Positions 1 through 8,833 of a stretch of DNA of 64,000 nucleotides are shown here, in pieces. Made by a program: the position numbers and the translations under genes. Below the pieces are notes generated by a model. That model was given only the letters and a program-made list of their open reading frames with translations, was not told the DNA's origin and searched no databases. The stretch comes from Tritrichomonas foetus (Eukaryota > Parabasalia > Tritrichomonadida > Tritrichomonadidae): positions 12,725-76,724 of the forward strand of contig MLAK01001326.1 of assembly GCA_001839685.1 (NCBI GenBank). The letters run 5' to 3'. The first letter of the stretch is position 1, and every line of letters begins with the position of its first letter.

Positions 1-578
1 AAAAAAAAAAATAGGTCGAGAAAAAAATTTACTATGAATAAGAAAATTGTTTAAAATTTATTTAAACGGTACATCCACAATAAAGATAAAATTTTGGTAT
101 CGGATCTTTGGGTATAAATGTCTATTTGTAAACAACAAAATAATCATTTGTTTTCACATTTGTAATTTGGTTGCTTGTTGGAATTGAGATAATCGCTTCT
201 TTTGTTTCGCCTGTATGTTTTTGAAACGGGGAAAACTTCGTCCAGATCACTGACTTTAACTTTTTCCTATAATAAGGAATAGTATTCAAAACATATTTTT
301 TAGACAATTCAAAATCTCAAAAATGATATTGAAAACGCTCCACATGAAGCAACTTTTTCTTTTATATAATAATTACTCCCCTTCACAAAGGTTGAAATAA
401 TTGACCTTCGTGTGGAATTCCCATGGGGAATCTGGTACAATCCGAATTTATTTGAGTATAATATTGAATTGTGAAAACTCACGAAAAATGAAAAAAATTC
501 ACCTATAATTATTACTGACCCTAATTTTTAGTAAGATATATAAGAATTGACCTATGCAGGACAATAAATTGACCTTAT
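1..578. other. Intergenic region, no gene assigned
   Basis: No convincing gene is visible. The stretch starts with an A run. Around 370-470 on the + strand a short stop-bounded reading (about 33 codons, ending in TGA) contains a tryptophan-rich segment, FPWGIWYNPNLF, which looks more coding-like than random AT-rich DNA and may be a relic of a lost gene. The stretch also serves as the upstream region of the M60 peptidase gene. Confidence 0.5.
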
Positions 579-1778
579 ATGTTTATCAAAGACTTCTTAA
601 ATAATATGAATGGAAAGATTCAAAATGATTGGAGATTTGAATCTCATTATGGTGGAAGAAGAAGAGTGAGATCTCAAAAATGTCAAGCATCACTAATTAT
701 TGAAAATAAAGAGCTTGATGATTCCAGATATATCAAAGAATTTCACCTTTTGCCACTAACATCTTACATTGCTACTGTTCATGCTGTTGGAAATAATATT
801 GAAGTGCAAGAAGGTGAAGGCCATTCCCACATTGGTGCGAATATTTGTTTATTTGGTACATGGACTCATTCAAATGAATTCAATGATGGCATTGGTGAAT
901 TTGATGGAAATCTTACTGTCAAATTCCGAACAGATAAAACAGGAAAAGTTCAAATTGGTTTACGTTTGGGATTTTGGTGCTCTGAAGCAAAAGGAAGTGT
1001 TACTTTTTCTGATTTTACTCTCGAAGAAGACTATTCAAAAATTGTTTTAGGTGCAGGCCAAATTCGGCTTGATGTTTCAAACGAAGTTCTTCAAGATAAC
1101 CCAGAAATTTTAAATCATGCTGAATTATTTTTGTCAAGGATCGAAAAAGTTTATAACTCGATGGGAGTTTTATATAGCAAATTTCCTTTTGATCATGATG
1201 TTATATTTTATGAAACAAAAGATAATATTCACGCATGGGCGTATGCAGGGAATCCTATTGTTTGGAATACTCGATGTTTTGTTGATTATTTCAACAAATT
1301 GGATTCGAAAAAAGAATTCTCTGATGATGCTTGTTTTGGAGCCATTCATGAAATAGGCCATAATTTTGATATGAGTGGGTTTGGTCATATTAATCCAGAA
1401 TTGTTCGCTAATTTGAATCTTTGTTATGCTGTTGAAGTGAATAATCTACCGATTTATTTTGATCATGAAGAAACGATCGGAAAAGGGCTTCAAGATGGTT
1501 TTTATCGTCGATGTTATGAAAGAAGTATTGCAAAGGGTAAATATCATCATGATGGTTTATTATTTGTCCTATTAAGAATTAAAGATATAATTGGTTGGGA
1601 TTCTTTTCGAAAAGTATTTCGTAAATATTCAAATGCACCAATTAATCATGATAAATATAAGAAAAGTGAGCTTCTACAAATATTCTTTAAAGAACTATCA
1701 GACGCATCAGGCCTTGATATTCAAGATATGATGCTTCCAGGAGAATTTGATTTATTAGTCAAACAGGAAAACTATTGA
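579..1778 (+). CDS. Peptidase M60 (enhancin/mucinase-type) family protein
   Basis: A 399-residue zinc metallopeptidase of the M60-like family, known for cleaving mucin-type glycoproteins and expanded in trichomonads. Seen directly: the zinc site HEIGH at residues 257-261, followed by Glu274, which fits the family pattern HExxH plus a downstream Glu after 8-28 residues. The first 150 residues are beta-rich and end in a segment (GSVTFSDFTLEED) like the last strands of carbohydrate-binding modules, so an N-terminal sugar-binding domain followed by the catalytic domain is likely. There is no signal peptide and no C-terminal membrane span, unlike many surface members, so the route to the cell surface is unclear or the protein is intracellular. 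The start is the first ATG of the frame. The gene converges on the F5/8C protein at 1970-3361. Family assignment is strong; the substrate is inferred. Confidence 0.85.
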   Translation: MFIKDFLNNMNGKIQNDWRFESHYGGRRRVRSQKCQASLIIENKELDDSRYIKEFHLLPLTSYIATVHAVGNNIEVQEGEGHSHIGANICLFGTWTHSNEFNDGIGEFDGNLTVKFRTDKTGKVQIGLRLGFWCSEAKGSVTFSDFTLEEDYSKIVLGAGQIRLDVSNEVLQDNPEILNHAELFLSRIEKVYNSMGVLYSKFPFDHDVIFYETKDNIHAWAYAGNPIVWNTRCFVDYFNKLDSKKEFSDDACFGAIHEIGHNFDMSGFGHINPELFANLNLCYAVEVNNLPIYFDHEETIGKGLQDGFYRRCYERSIAKGKYHHDGLLFVLLRIKDIIGWDSFRKVFRKYSNAPINHDKYKKSELLQIFFKELSDASGLDIQDMMLPGEFDLLVKQENY

Positions 1779-1969
1779 TTTATATATATATATTGTTACA
1801 AATAAACTGATTAAAATAAAAATAAAAAAATAAAAATCATCCTGCAAAATGCTAAAAATAAACATGAAAGATGATAGAATAGAAATGATATCTCCCATGG
1901 AAAATGTTTATAATTATTAAATGTATTCTTATATTATATTTGGCTAATATTTGGATATTATCTCAGATT

Positions 1970-3361
1970 TTATAGATTTACTTGTGGCACATATAAATTT
2001 CCGAAAAACTCTACTGCTGATAAGTTCAAACAATTATTTCCTTTCCAATTAGGCCCAGTTTGTTTGATTCTTATATATCTTGCCATTTTTACATGAATAG
2101 TATTAAATAGTTGAACATTCCCTTTTCCATTAAGAACTTCAATGTTTTCTTGTCTGTCGATTGTTGTCCATTTTTTCTTATTAGTAGAACATTCCACTAC
2201 CCAACTCCTTAAATGTTCTCCATTTTCACCCCAGAAATTAGATGTTTTGATAGAATAATGTTTCAATTCAACGAAAAAATCGCAAAAATCATAAATTACC
2301 CATTGATTTTCTTTATTTTGAGAACCAAACAAGTCATTGTTGTTAAACTCAAGTAAATTTTCAGGAACATATGATTGGCTGTAATATGAAGAAGCAGAAA
2401 CAGATATTTGATTTTTCCCATAATTATTTATTATTTCATGAACTATTCCATCAAGCATATTTCCAGCAAAATCTACTAAGTGAAGAAGGTATGCTTTATC
2501 AGAATTCACACTGTCAATAAAATTATTATCATTATTAACAGAAGAGATATCACCAGTTTTTTTACCTTTATCAGTAGCGTTGTTGTGACAACTTATATAT
2601 GACTTATTTACTTTTGATATAATTTTTTGAGTTTGTTTTTCATTATATATAGGAATAACGTTTAGTTGCAAGCGATTGCAAAGGGAATTCCATATAGAAA
2701 TATTCATACTTTCCATATCAAAGTTTGACACAAATTTTTGCATTGAAGATGCACTTAAATTTTGGAAATTGATATACTGAAAAAGTTGAGATTGATCAAT
2801 TCTTTTTAAGCTGAGAATAAAATTCAGTAAATAATCTTCACTTTTTACAACAAGATTTTGATTTGTGATGATTCTTTCAATGATAGAAACATTTAATTTA
2901 AGTAGTTTGTTGGATAACACCGTAAAATGACTTGAAATGAAACTTATTTCTTTATCAATATTCATATTCAGTTTCATTTTAATGTTGAGTCTATCAACAA
3001 CATTTTTAATAGTAGTTTCATCATCAGGATTATCTATGGCTCTAATCAGATCATAATTTTCCATTTGACCAAAAATTTCAATGAAAAAAGGAATTTGAGA
3101 TTCAGAAATTTGAAGATTTTTTTGAGATAAAAGTTTTAAAACATCATTAAAATCTCCATCATTTTGTGTTTGAATGAAAATGTGTTCAATTGTTTCATCT
3201 ATAAAATGGAGGTTGCGAATTTTTGGAGATAATATATCAGCAAAAATACGATTAGTGTGATATTGCATGTTATTAATAATAAACACAAAATCTTTAGTAT
3301 AATAATTGAAAGGAAGTTGCAAAAGAGTGTGAGTGGGGAGAGAAATATCCCACTTTTTCAT
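1970..3361 (-). CDS. BTB-like / F5/8 type C (discoidin) domain protein
   Basis: A 463-residue protein of a large trichomonad family. The N-terminal 110 residues resemble a divergent BTB fold (FVFIINNMQYHTNRIFADILSP matches the BTB core in which a ligand segment is followed by a position selecting the dimer helix). A helical BACK-like region follows to about residue 260, then an Asn/Lys/Asp-rich linker. The C-terminal 170 residues look like an F5/8 type C domain, with WVIYDFCDFFVELKHYSIKTS, LRSWVVECSTNKKKWTTID and ARYIRIKQTGPNW in the expected order. In animals such BTB proteins act as cullin-3 adaptors; here that role is inferred only. There is no signal peptide, so it is probably cytosolic or nuclear. 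The ATG at 3361 is the first in frame. Confidence 0.7.
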   Translation of the reverse strand: MKKWDISLPTHTLLQLPFNYYTKDFVFIINNMQYHTNRIFADILSPKIRNLHFIDETIEHIFIQTQNDGDFNDVLKLLSQKNLQISESQIPFFIEIFGQMENYDLIRAIDNPDDETTIKNVVDRLNIKMKLNMNIDKEISFISSHFTVLSNKLLKLNVSIIERIITNQNLVVKSEDYLLNFILSLKRIDQSQLFQYINFQNLSASSMQKFVSNFDMESMNISIWNSLCNRLQLNVIPIYNEKQTQKIISKVNKSYISCHNNATDKGKKTGDISSVNNDNNFIDSVNSDKAYLLHLVDFAGNMLDGIVHEIINNYGKNQISVSASSYYSQSYVPENLLEFNNNDLFGSQNKENQWVIYDFCDFFVELKHYSIKTSNFWGENGEHLRSWVVECSTNKKKWTTIDRQENIEVLNGKGNVQLFNTIHVKMARYIRIKQTGPNWKGNNCLNLSAVEFFGNLYVPQVNL

Positions 3362-3500
3362 TTGATGAAATTATGTAAACCATTGAAAAAGATTCAATCA
3401 GAATGATGAGATTGAAAGCAAACTAATAATATTATAAGAGTGGTGTCAGAAAATAAACCAAAAGATCAAAATTTTTATCTCGAAGATGGAAAAATAGGAC

Positions 3501-3522
3501 AAAAAAAAAAAAAAAAAAAAAA
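3501..3522 (-). terminator. Run of 22 T after the tRNA gene (Pol III terminator)
   Basis: Read on the minus strand, the tRNA 3' end is followed after three bases by 22 consecutive T. RNA polymerase III stops at T runs, so this is the expected terminator, though far longer than the four or five T needed. Confidence 0.8.
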
Positions 3523-3525
3523 CTT

Positions 3526-3597
3526 CTCCGACGCGGGGAGTCGAACCCCGCTCCCGTGGATGAAAACCACGTATCCTAACCGATGAACGACGTCGGA
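3526..3597 (-). tRNA. tRNA-Glu (anticodon UUC)
   Basis: A complete 72-nt cloverleaf on the minus strand. The acceptor stem is TCCGACG pairing with CGTCGGA, with G as discriminator base. The D arm contains GGTTAGGATAC. The anticodon stem is GTGG/CCAC around the loop TTTTCAT, giving anticodon TTC (Glu). The T arm is GCGGGGTTCGACTCCCCGC, with a perfect stem and the invariant TTCGA. There is no intron, and CCA is not encoded. The internal A and B boxes are intact. It is the clearest GC-rich island in the left third of the window. Confidence 0.97.
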
Positions 3598-4182
3598 AAG
3601 CTGACTTCTCAAATAGAAATTAATTAATAATGAGTATTTTGTTGAATTGATAATTTAAATTATAGTAATGTCAGAGTATTTTTTTTTTTCCCTCCATATA
3701 CTCGTATCATTCCGATTGCAATACATTAATGCTGTTATAAGGATATATAGTTTATGATGTAGAATGTAATGTAGACTAATATTATTACGATGTGATTTTC
3801 GTTTCTACACTATTTGTTTCTCATATATGAATTTAATTATTTCATACAAGCAACTCTCTCAACAATTTCAAAAAAATTAAAGGAGAAGAAAAATATTATC
3901 AATAATGTTGGAATGATTTTACATCTTTCCTTTGAAATCAACTATTTGTGATCTACTTTTTCTGAGTTGAATTTCAAACTTTTTCAGTATTTTTCAGATT
4001 TTTCGACTTTTTATATTGAACTTTTTGACTATTATGTATTATTCAAAAAGTCGCGTCGTGCTAATTTGAAGTACTATTTTGAATGGCCAAACTTTTTGAA
4101 GACAATGAACAATTTTTTCTATTATTATTTGTCCCAAAATCTTACTTTTTGAATTCCAAAATTTTATATGGGCTAATTAACA
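3598..4182. other. Intergenic region upstream of the receptor-like gene
   Basis: The stretch separates the tRNA from the next gene. It holds T runs and, in its last 160 bases, a cluster of ACTTTTTGA boxes listed separately. A 61-codon open reading at 3967-4152 is made mainly of these T-rich boxes and shows no protein-like signal, so I do not call it a gene. Confidence 0.5.
4020..4152 (+). promoter_or_regulatory. Cluster of four ACTTTTTGA boxes upstream of the 4183 gene
   Basis: The exact 9-mer ACTTTTTGA occurs at 4020-4028, 4091-4099 and 4144-4152, and inverted at 4043-4051. A shorter ACTTTTT lies at 4006-4012 and ACTTTTTCA at 3978-3986. The last copy ends 31 bases before the ATG. The same box, or its ACTTTTTCA variant, appears once upstream of several other genes in the window, so it is a candidate promoter or factor-binding element. 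The function is inferred from position and repetition only. Confidence 0.5.
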
Positions 4183-6816
4183 ATGAAGCTAGGAGATACC
4201 ATAACGATGCCATTTATCCATGCTAATAGAAATGATTCATCTTCTAGTTCTCAAAAAAGTGCCATAAAAGCTCAAAATTCAATCTATCAAGATTTTAATC
4301 GCAGACGAAACGCAGTCAGAATCGACAGATACTTCATTCTTTTAAAGAGCGCAAGAATTAAAAAAGCAATTTCGGCTTTAGCCCTCGTTCTTGTGATTAC
4401 AATATTCGCCATATATATTATTTTAACACGACAGACGTTTATTTCCTTTGCCAACAATCTGAAAGATACCATGCTATTTTCGTCGGCCGAACAGATTTTA
4501 TCGTCGCTTTGGTTTTTGATTGATGAGCCGTCATTTTTCACATCGTTTTTAGCCAACTTTATTAAAGACTCAGACATTCCCTTGCCTTCGAAAGAAACAG
4601 CTTTTGATTATGCAACAATTCTAACAAATTCATTTCGTGCATCATCAGCCAATATTTATTGGTGGAAATTTGGTCTTCCAAGTGGGTCACTCATTGCCTT
4701 ATTTTCTGAAGAAACCACCAACTACATAAAATGGTACTATGCTGAAACTACTCCTGATAAATTAGGCACTTTATATGCTTACGACACAGATGAGTCCTTT
4801 CAAAATCTGAGCTATCCTTTTCTTCCAGGTGATCCAGAAGGCCCTTATAATTCCACAGATCGCTATTGGTATGAATATGCCTTATCAACAACTCATACAA
4901 CTTGGACCAGTCTTTATTTCAGTACTGGCTTTACTGAACCAGTTTTTTCCTCTGTTGCTAGTGTTGTCTCCGATTTGACTAATGAAGTCCAATTTGTTGT
5001 TTCTCTCGATTTAAGACTTGAATATGTTCAACAATACCTCAAAAACATGCTTCCAGAACGAGAATCAAGGCTTGCTATAACTTCATCTGATGGTTTCGTT
5101 GTTGCTGTTGCAGGAATCGATGAGCAAATCGATGATATATCGACTGAAGGAATTATTACGAAAACTATCGATCAACTTGAAGATCCTATTTGGCAATGTG
5201 TCACTAAACATCCAAAATTTAAAAGTATAGAAAATTACACTGTAGAATGTGAATTTCCAACTGGTTCTGATTCTGTAGATACTTCATCTTATCGAATTAT
5301 TCGGTCAACTGTTGTCTTTTCAGAAAGAACAAATTGGACCATACATATTGTTCTAAAAGCAGATGAAGTTGTTCAAACTGGATTATCAATTTATAATAAT
5401 CAATTCATTATTTCCTCACTTATTTGTTTTGTTGTGTGGATTGTCATTTCTATCATTGTTTTCATTTTAAAGAGATATTTACGTGCGGAACAAACAAAAT
5501 TGCTTTTATCAAAGACTAAAAAGAAGATTAATCATCATGTTAAACAAATTGGAGTTTTACAGTGTTTTACAATACTTAGAAATATTTTAGCTGCTCATGA
5601 AAATAACGAAAATATTTCAAATGAAATGAATTTAGCTGTTGCCGACATTCTTTCTGAACCAGAAAATATTTTATTCAACAAATATGAATTTGCACGAAGT
5701 TTTGGAAATGCGCAAGTCCGAAAAAAAATTCTGAACATTTTTGGAATAAAAATCGACTCCGACGAATTTAACAGTGAAAATCCAAATCATGCAGAAAAGG
5801 ATGAAGATCATAGCTTCATCAATCCTATAGTTTTTGATGATGAATATAATCTCATTAATAATTTCAAAAGCAATGATATTTTCAATGACAAAAACATCGA
5901 AAAACTCAACAATAAAAATGACAAAAACAATAAAAATGACAAAAACAATAAAAATGACAAAAACAATAGAAATGAGAAAGGTTTTGAGAGAGAAAGATTG
6001 AATGATGATAGGTCATATTTCATTCATACGAATCAAGTGAATTTTGTTGAGCATAAAGCTATAATTAACATGGACTATAATGAAATTATTAATCATACTC
6101 TTCGAATTGGCAAGCTAATGAATGAAGCACATTCTGTTTTTGAAGAAAATGAATTTGAACGAATAATTTTGGAAGAATTGAATAAAATTCCACAAAATTT
6201 GTTTAAATATTGTGGTGATTCGATTGATTTATTGAATTTACTATGTACTTTTCGCGTTAATTTAATGCTGTCTGATAAAGATATGATTCTTGCAATGTAT
6301 CTTGCATTGATTTCTTTTCATGTTTCAATGTCTGATCGAATGAACGATAATTTACTACCAATTCGAAAATATTTCCTTATAAATATTGATAGAATTTTTG
6401 ATGTCTCTTCTGACTTGTTAGAAAGACTAAAACCTTATTCAATTGATTCCACACGATTTAAAAATATTGAATATTATGTTGAACTATTAGTTGAAACAAC
6501 TCCAATTTCGAAACACATTGAAATTTATGACCGTTGTAAACTTTTTATTCCTTCCATTTTTCAAGATCAACAACTGAAATTCGAATCAATTGACTTAATT
6601 AGGTTTACGTATAATGTATCATCTGTTTCTTTACTTGTTGGATCAAATGAATTCATTAATTCAAATCATGAAGCGCTCCTTTCAAACTATCGTGGGAAGA
6701 GGGACATCGAGGGCTTTAAGAATTGCATGAAAAATGTGTATTTATCGAAAATGCATGCAACAATCAAACAAATCTTTGGTTCGAAGTTTAGTCGGAGTAT
6801 TATATCTGTTAAATAA
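4183..6816 (+). CDS. Two-span receptor-like membrane protein with degenerate PDE-like cytoplasmic domain
   Basis: An 877-residue protein. A Ser-rich cytosolic N-terminus is followed by a membrane span at about 62-82, an external domain of about 320 residues (sensor-like position, with several FYxxxTGFTEPVFS-type segments reminiscent of Cache ligand-binding domains), a second span at about 408-429, then a cytoplasmic part. That part has a low-complexity Lys/Asn/Asp stretch near 575-600 made by an 18-bp DNA repeat. Its helical C-terminus (about 620-877) includes IPQNLFKYCGDSIDLLNLL and, later, FHVSMSDRMND. The layout resembles class I cyclic nucleotide phosphodiesterases, but the metal-binding HD motif is not intact, so if related it is probably catalytically dead. 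The overall topology is well supported; the Cache and PDE relations are tentative. Confidence 0.6.
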   Translation: MKLGDTITMPFIHANRNDSSSSSQKSAIKAQNSIYQDFNRRRNAVRIDRYFILLKSARIKKAISALALVLVITIFAIYIILTRQTFISFANNLKDTMLFSSAEQILSSLWFLIDEPSFFTSFLANFIKDSDIPLPSKETAFDYATILTNSFRASSANIYWWKFGLPSGSLIALFSEETTNYIKWYYAETTPDKLGTLYAYDTDESFQNLSYPFLPGDPEGPYNSTDRYWYEYALSTTHTTWTSLYFSTGFTEPVFSSVASVVSDLTNEVQFVVSLDLRLEYVQQYLKNMLPERESRLAITSSDGFVVAVAGIDEQIDDISTEGIITKTIDQLEDPIWQCVTKHPKFKSIENYTVECEFPTGSDSVDTSSYRIIRSTVVFSERTNWTIHIVLKADEVVQTGLSIYNNQFIISSLICFVVWIVISIIVFILKRYLRAEQTKLLLSKTKKKINHHVKQIGVLQCFTILRNILAAHENNENISNEMNLAVADILSEPENILFNKYEFARSFGNAQVRKKILNIFGIKIDSDEFNSENPNHAEKDEDHSFINPIVFDDEYNLINNFKSNDIFNDKNIEKLNNKNDKNNKNDKNNKNDKNNRNEKGFERERLNDDRSYFIHTNQVNFVEHKAIINMDYNEIINHTLRIGKLMNEAHSVFEENEFERIILEELNKIPQNLFKYCGDSIDLLNLLCTFRVNLMLSDKDMILAMYLALISFHVSMSDRMNDNLLPIRKYFLINIDRIFDVSSDLLERLKPYSIDSTRFKNIEYYVELLVETTPISKHIEIYDRCKLFIPSIFQDQQLKFESIDLIRFTYNVSSVSLLVGSNEFINSNHEALLSNYRGKRDIEGFKNCMKNVYLSKMHATIKQIFGSKFSRSIISVK
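5908..5979 (+). repeat. 18-bp tandem repeat inside the receptor-like gene (4 copies)
   Basis: Four copies of an 18-bp unit (AACAATAAAAATGACAAA, the last imperfect) lie in frame at 5908-5979 and encode repeated Asn-Asn-Lys-Asn-Asp-Lys units. The unit is a multiple of three, so copy-number change keeps the frame. Confidence 0.9.
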
Positions 6817-7189
6817 ATTGTTTTTATAGAGATTATTTTTCCTATTCTATTTTGCATCTTTAAGATTATTATATTTAGATTCATTGATAAGAAACAGTTA
6901 ACTAGAGTATTGATTTTTAGTTATACAGAATGAACTAAAATGGGTACAAATTATATTAGAAGATTTATTTTGATCTATCATTCGGACTATTTAGTTATGA
7001 AATGAATGAATGAATTAGACTATTCATGAATATGATTTTCTGTTCCAATCAAATAAATAAATAAAAAAAACTAACGTTAATATAGAATTTACTAATACAT
7101 GGTTTACTTCAAGCCGGTTTGATGGTATAAATTCATTGATGCCAAGTTGAATAAGGAAAAACGATATTCAATCTTGCAAATCATGCTAC
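6817..7189. other. Convergent intergenic region
   Basis: The 3' ends of the receptor-like gene (+) and the 7190 gene (-) face each other here. The stretch contains short GAAT-type runs (about 7000-7015) and AAAT-type runs (about 7052-7070). No gene or RNA was recognised. Confidence 0.5.
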
Positions 7190-7963
7190 CTAACTTGTTG
7201 AATAATTACTTTTTGGTGTAATTTGTTTCATTTGAATGAAGTGATTAGTGAGGATGTTGATAACTTCTAAAGTTACGTTGGAGTTTTGTAAACTTTCATA
7301 CTGGTTTATAACCATATTCAATATATCTTGCAGTGAAAATCCTTTAAAAACATATTCATGAACATCAGATAATGCTGTAATCAAATCTGACCAAAAATGT
7401 TCAGTAAATGAGACTTTTTCACTTAATGATTGCCAATTATCTGTTGAGTTTTGTACACTAACAATAGATGGGATAGTTGGAATAATAAAGTTTCCTTTTT
7501 GAATCGCATTTTCAATGGCAATTGGTGATGTATTATCACTAAGATTGGTATTTTCGGAATCTATCGACAAATAGTCTGAGGTATGTGAATAAGAAAAACT
7601 GGAATCATCATTGCAACTTTTTTTAGGTAGATGGGGATTTTTTATCTGCTTTCTTTTTCTTTCGGTGATTTTGATCCACAACTTATTATCATATTCATGA
7701 TTTTTAATTCCAAAAAAAACTGATCTTCGATCGATACTTGGGAGTGTTTGAGAACAGTAATATTTGGCGATTTGACTATTTCCTCCTGAAGTAACAATAA
7801 CACGGGTATAATCATGACATTTTTTAACAACTTCACTCCATAATTGTGTTTTATTGATTTCTAGCCATTGTTCATATTCGTGTGCTGTAATTGGACGACC
7901 ATTATCTTTGATAGCATCAATAATAAGATTTCTTACCATTGTACATGTTTGGTTGTCATGCAT
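7190..7963 (-). CDS. Hypothetical protein, possibly DNA-binding
   Basis: A 257-residue protein I do not recognise with certainty. Residues 1-80 are a compact helical domain with a conserved-looking core (ITAHEYEQWLEINKTQLWSEV, then RVIVTSGGNSQIAKYY), suggestive of a winged-helix-like module; similar layouts occur in unannotated trichomonad proteins. Lys/Arg-rich ITERKRKQIKNPHLPKKS at about 98-116 could be a nuclear localisation signal. A Ser/Asn-rich linker leads to a second helical region at about 180-257. The ATG is the first in frame. It is convergent with the receptor-like gene and lies downstream, on the same strand, of the broken IBD factor gene. A nuclear role is inference. Confidence 0.6.
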   Translation of the reverse strand: MHDNQTCTMVRNLIIDAIKDNGRPITAHEYEQWLEINKTQLWSEVVKKCHDYTRVIVTSGGNSQIAKYYCSQTLPSIDRRSVFFGIKNHEYDNKLWIKITERKRKQIKNPHLPKKSCNDDSSFSYSHTSDYLSIDSENTNLSDNTSPIAIENAIQKGNFIIPTIPSIVSVQNSTDNWQSLSEKVSFTEHFWSDLITALSDVHEYVFKGFSLQDILNMVINQYESLQNSNVTLEVINILTNHFIQMKQITPKSNYSTS

Positions 7964-8833
7964 TTGTGTTTGTGTATATCAAAATAATTCTGTGATCGTG
8001 ATTTTACAACAAAAGATTATTTTTTCATAGAGAAAATCAGTTTCTTTAACAATTCGGTGCTCTTTTTTAAAATTGCATTTCTAGTTAAACTTACCTACTA
8101 ATATGTTGTATTTTCGTCAACTTAATTGGCTCTTATAAAAACTCTATCTAAGATTTCTGATGAATGATTTTCTGTGGTGCGTCTTTTCAGTATTTTGAAA
8201 AAGTGAAAAAAACTCAAAATATTATGAAAAGTTTTCTTCCGAAATGATGTGCCAAATCACTAGAAAACAATAAAAAAGAAATATATCCATATATATCATA
8301 AAAAAGTGATCGAATAAAGATAATAATAAAAATAATAATAATAAAACAATTTTGAACTATCAAAATCCTTAAAAAGACTCCATTACGATAAATTTCATTT
8401 TATAATGTCGAGCAATAGTATTTTATACATATAATTTTCTGAAAGAAAATTATCGAATTATTTCATTTTCTTTAGCTCGACAAAATATTTATAAAATTCA
8501 CTCAACATCAGTGAACAATATAATAACCAACAGAAAAAACGAAAATGAGAAAATAGCTTTCTGAAATTTTGATTCGTCATTCTGCTATTACCAAATTATA
8601 GATGTATTGAAGACGATAAAGTTAATATTTACCTATGGCGAATACAGAAAAAATCAATATTCGTCTCTTATCAGGAATTATGAAATAATTCATTTTCGTT
8701 TTAATTAAAACCTTTTATCAATCATAATGAGATTTGATGTCTCTATAGTATATTTAAGTGAAACATTATCAGTAATCTAGCAAAACTTAAACTAAAAAAA
8801 AAAAAAAAAAATCGAAAAACGTATTCATACAGT
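7964..8833. other. Intergenic region with nested inverted repeats
   Basis: 870 bases without a gene. At 8431-8453 there is a 10-bp stem hairpin with a 3-nt loop. An outer 8-bp inverted pair, TGTCGAGC at 8406-8413 and GCTCGACA at 8475-8482, encloses it, which would close a 77-nt structure. A TGAAAAAGT box lies at 8196-8204. An A run of about 17 is near 8795-8811. No known RNA family was recognised. Confidence 0.5.
8406..8482. repeat. Nested inverted repeats (possible RNA structure)
   Basis: Outer arms TGTCGAGC/GCTCGACA (8 bp, perfect, GC-containing in an AT-rich setting) enclose a strong inner hairpin, ATAATTTTCT-GAA-AGAAAATTAT, at 8431-8453. The strand and any transcript are unknown. Confidence 0.5.

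Noticed and set aside
122..307. 61-codon minus-strand open reading
   Set aside because: No recognisable domain or conserved feature and no supporting context.
3967..4152. 61-codon open reading
   Set aside because: Composed mainly of repeated ACTTTTTGA boxes and T runs; no protein features.
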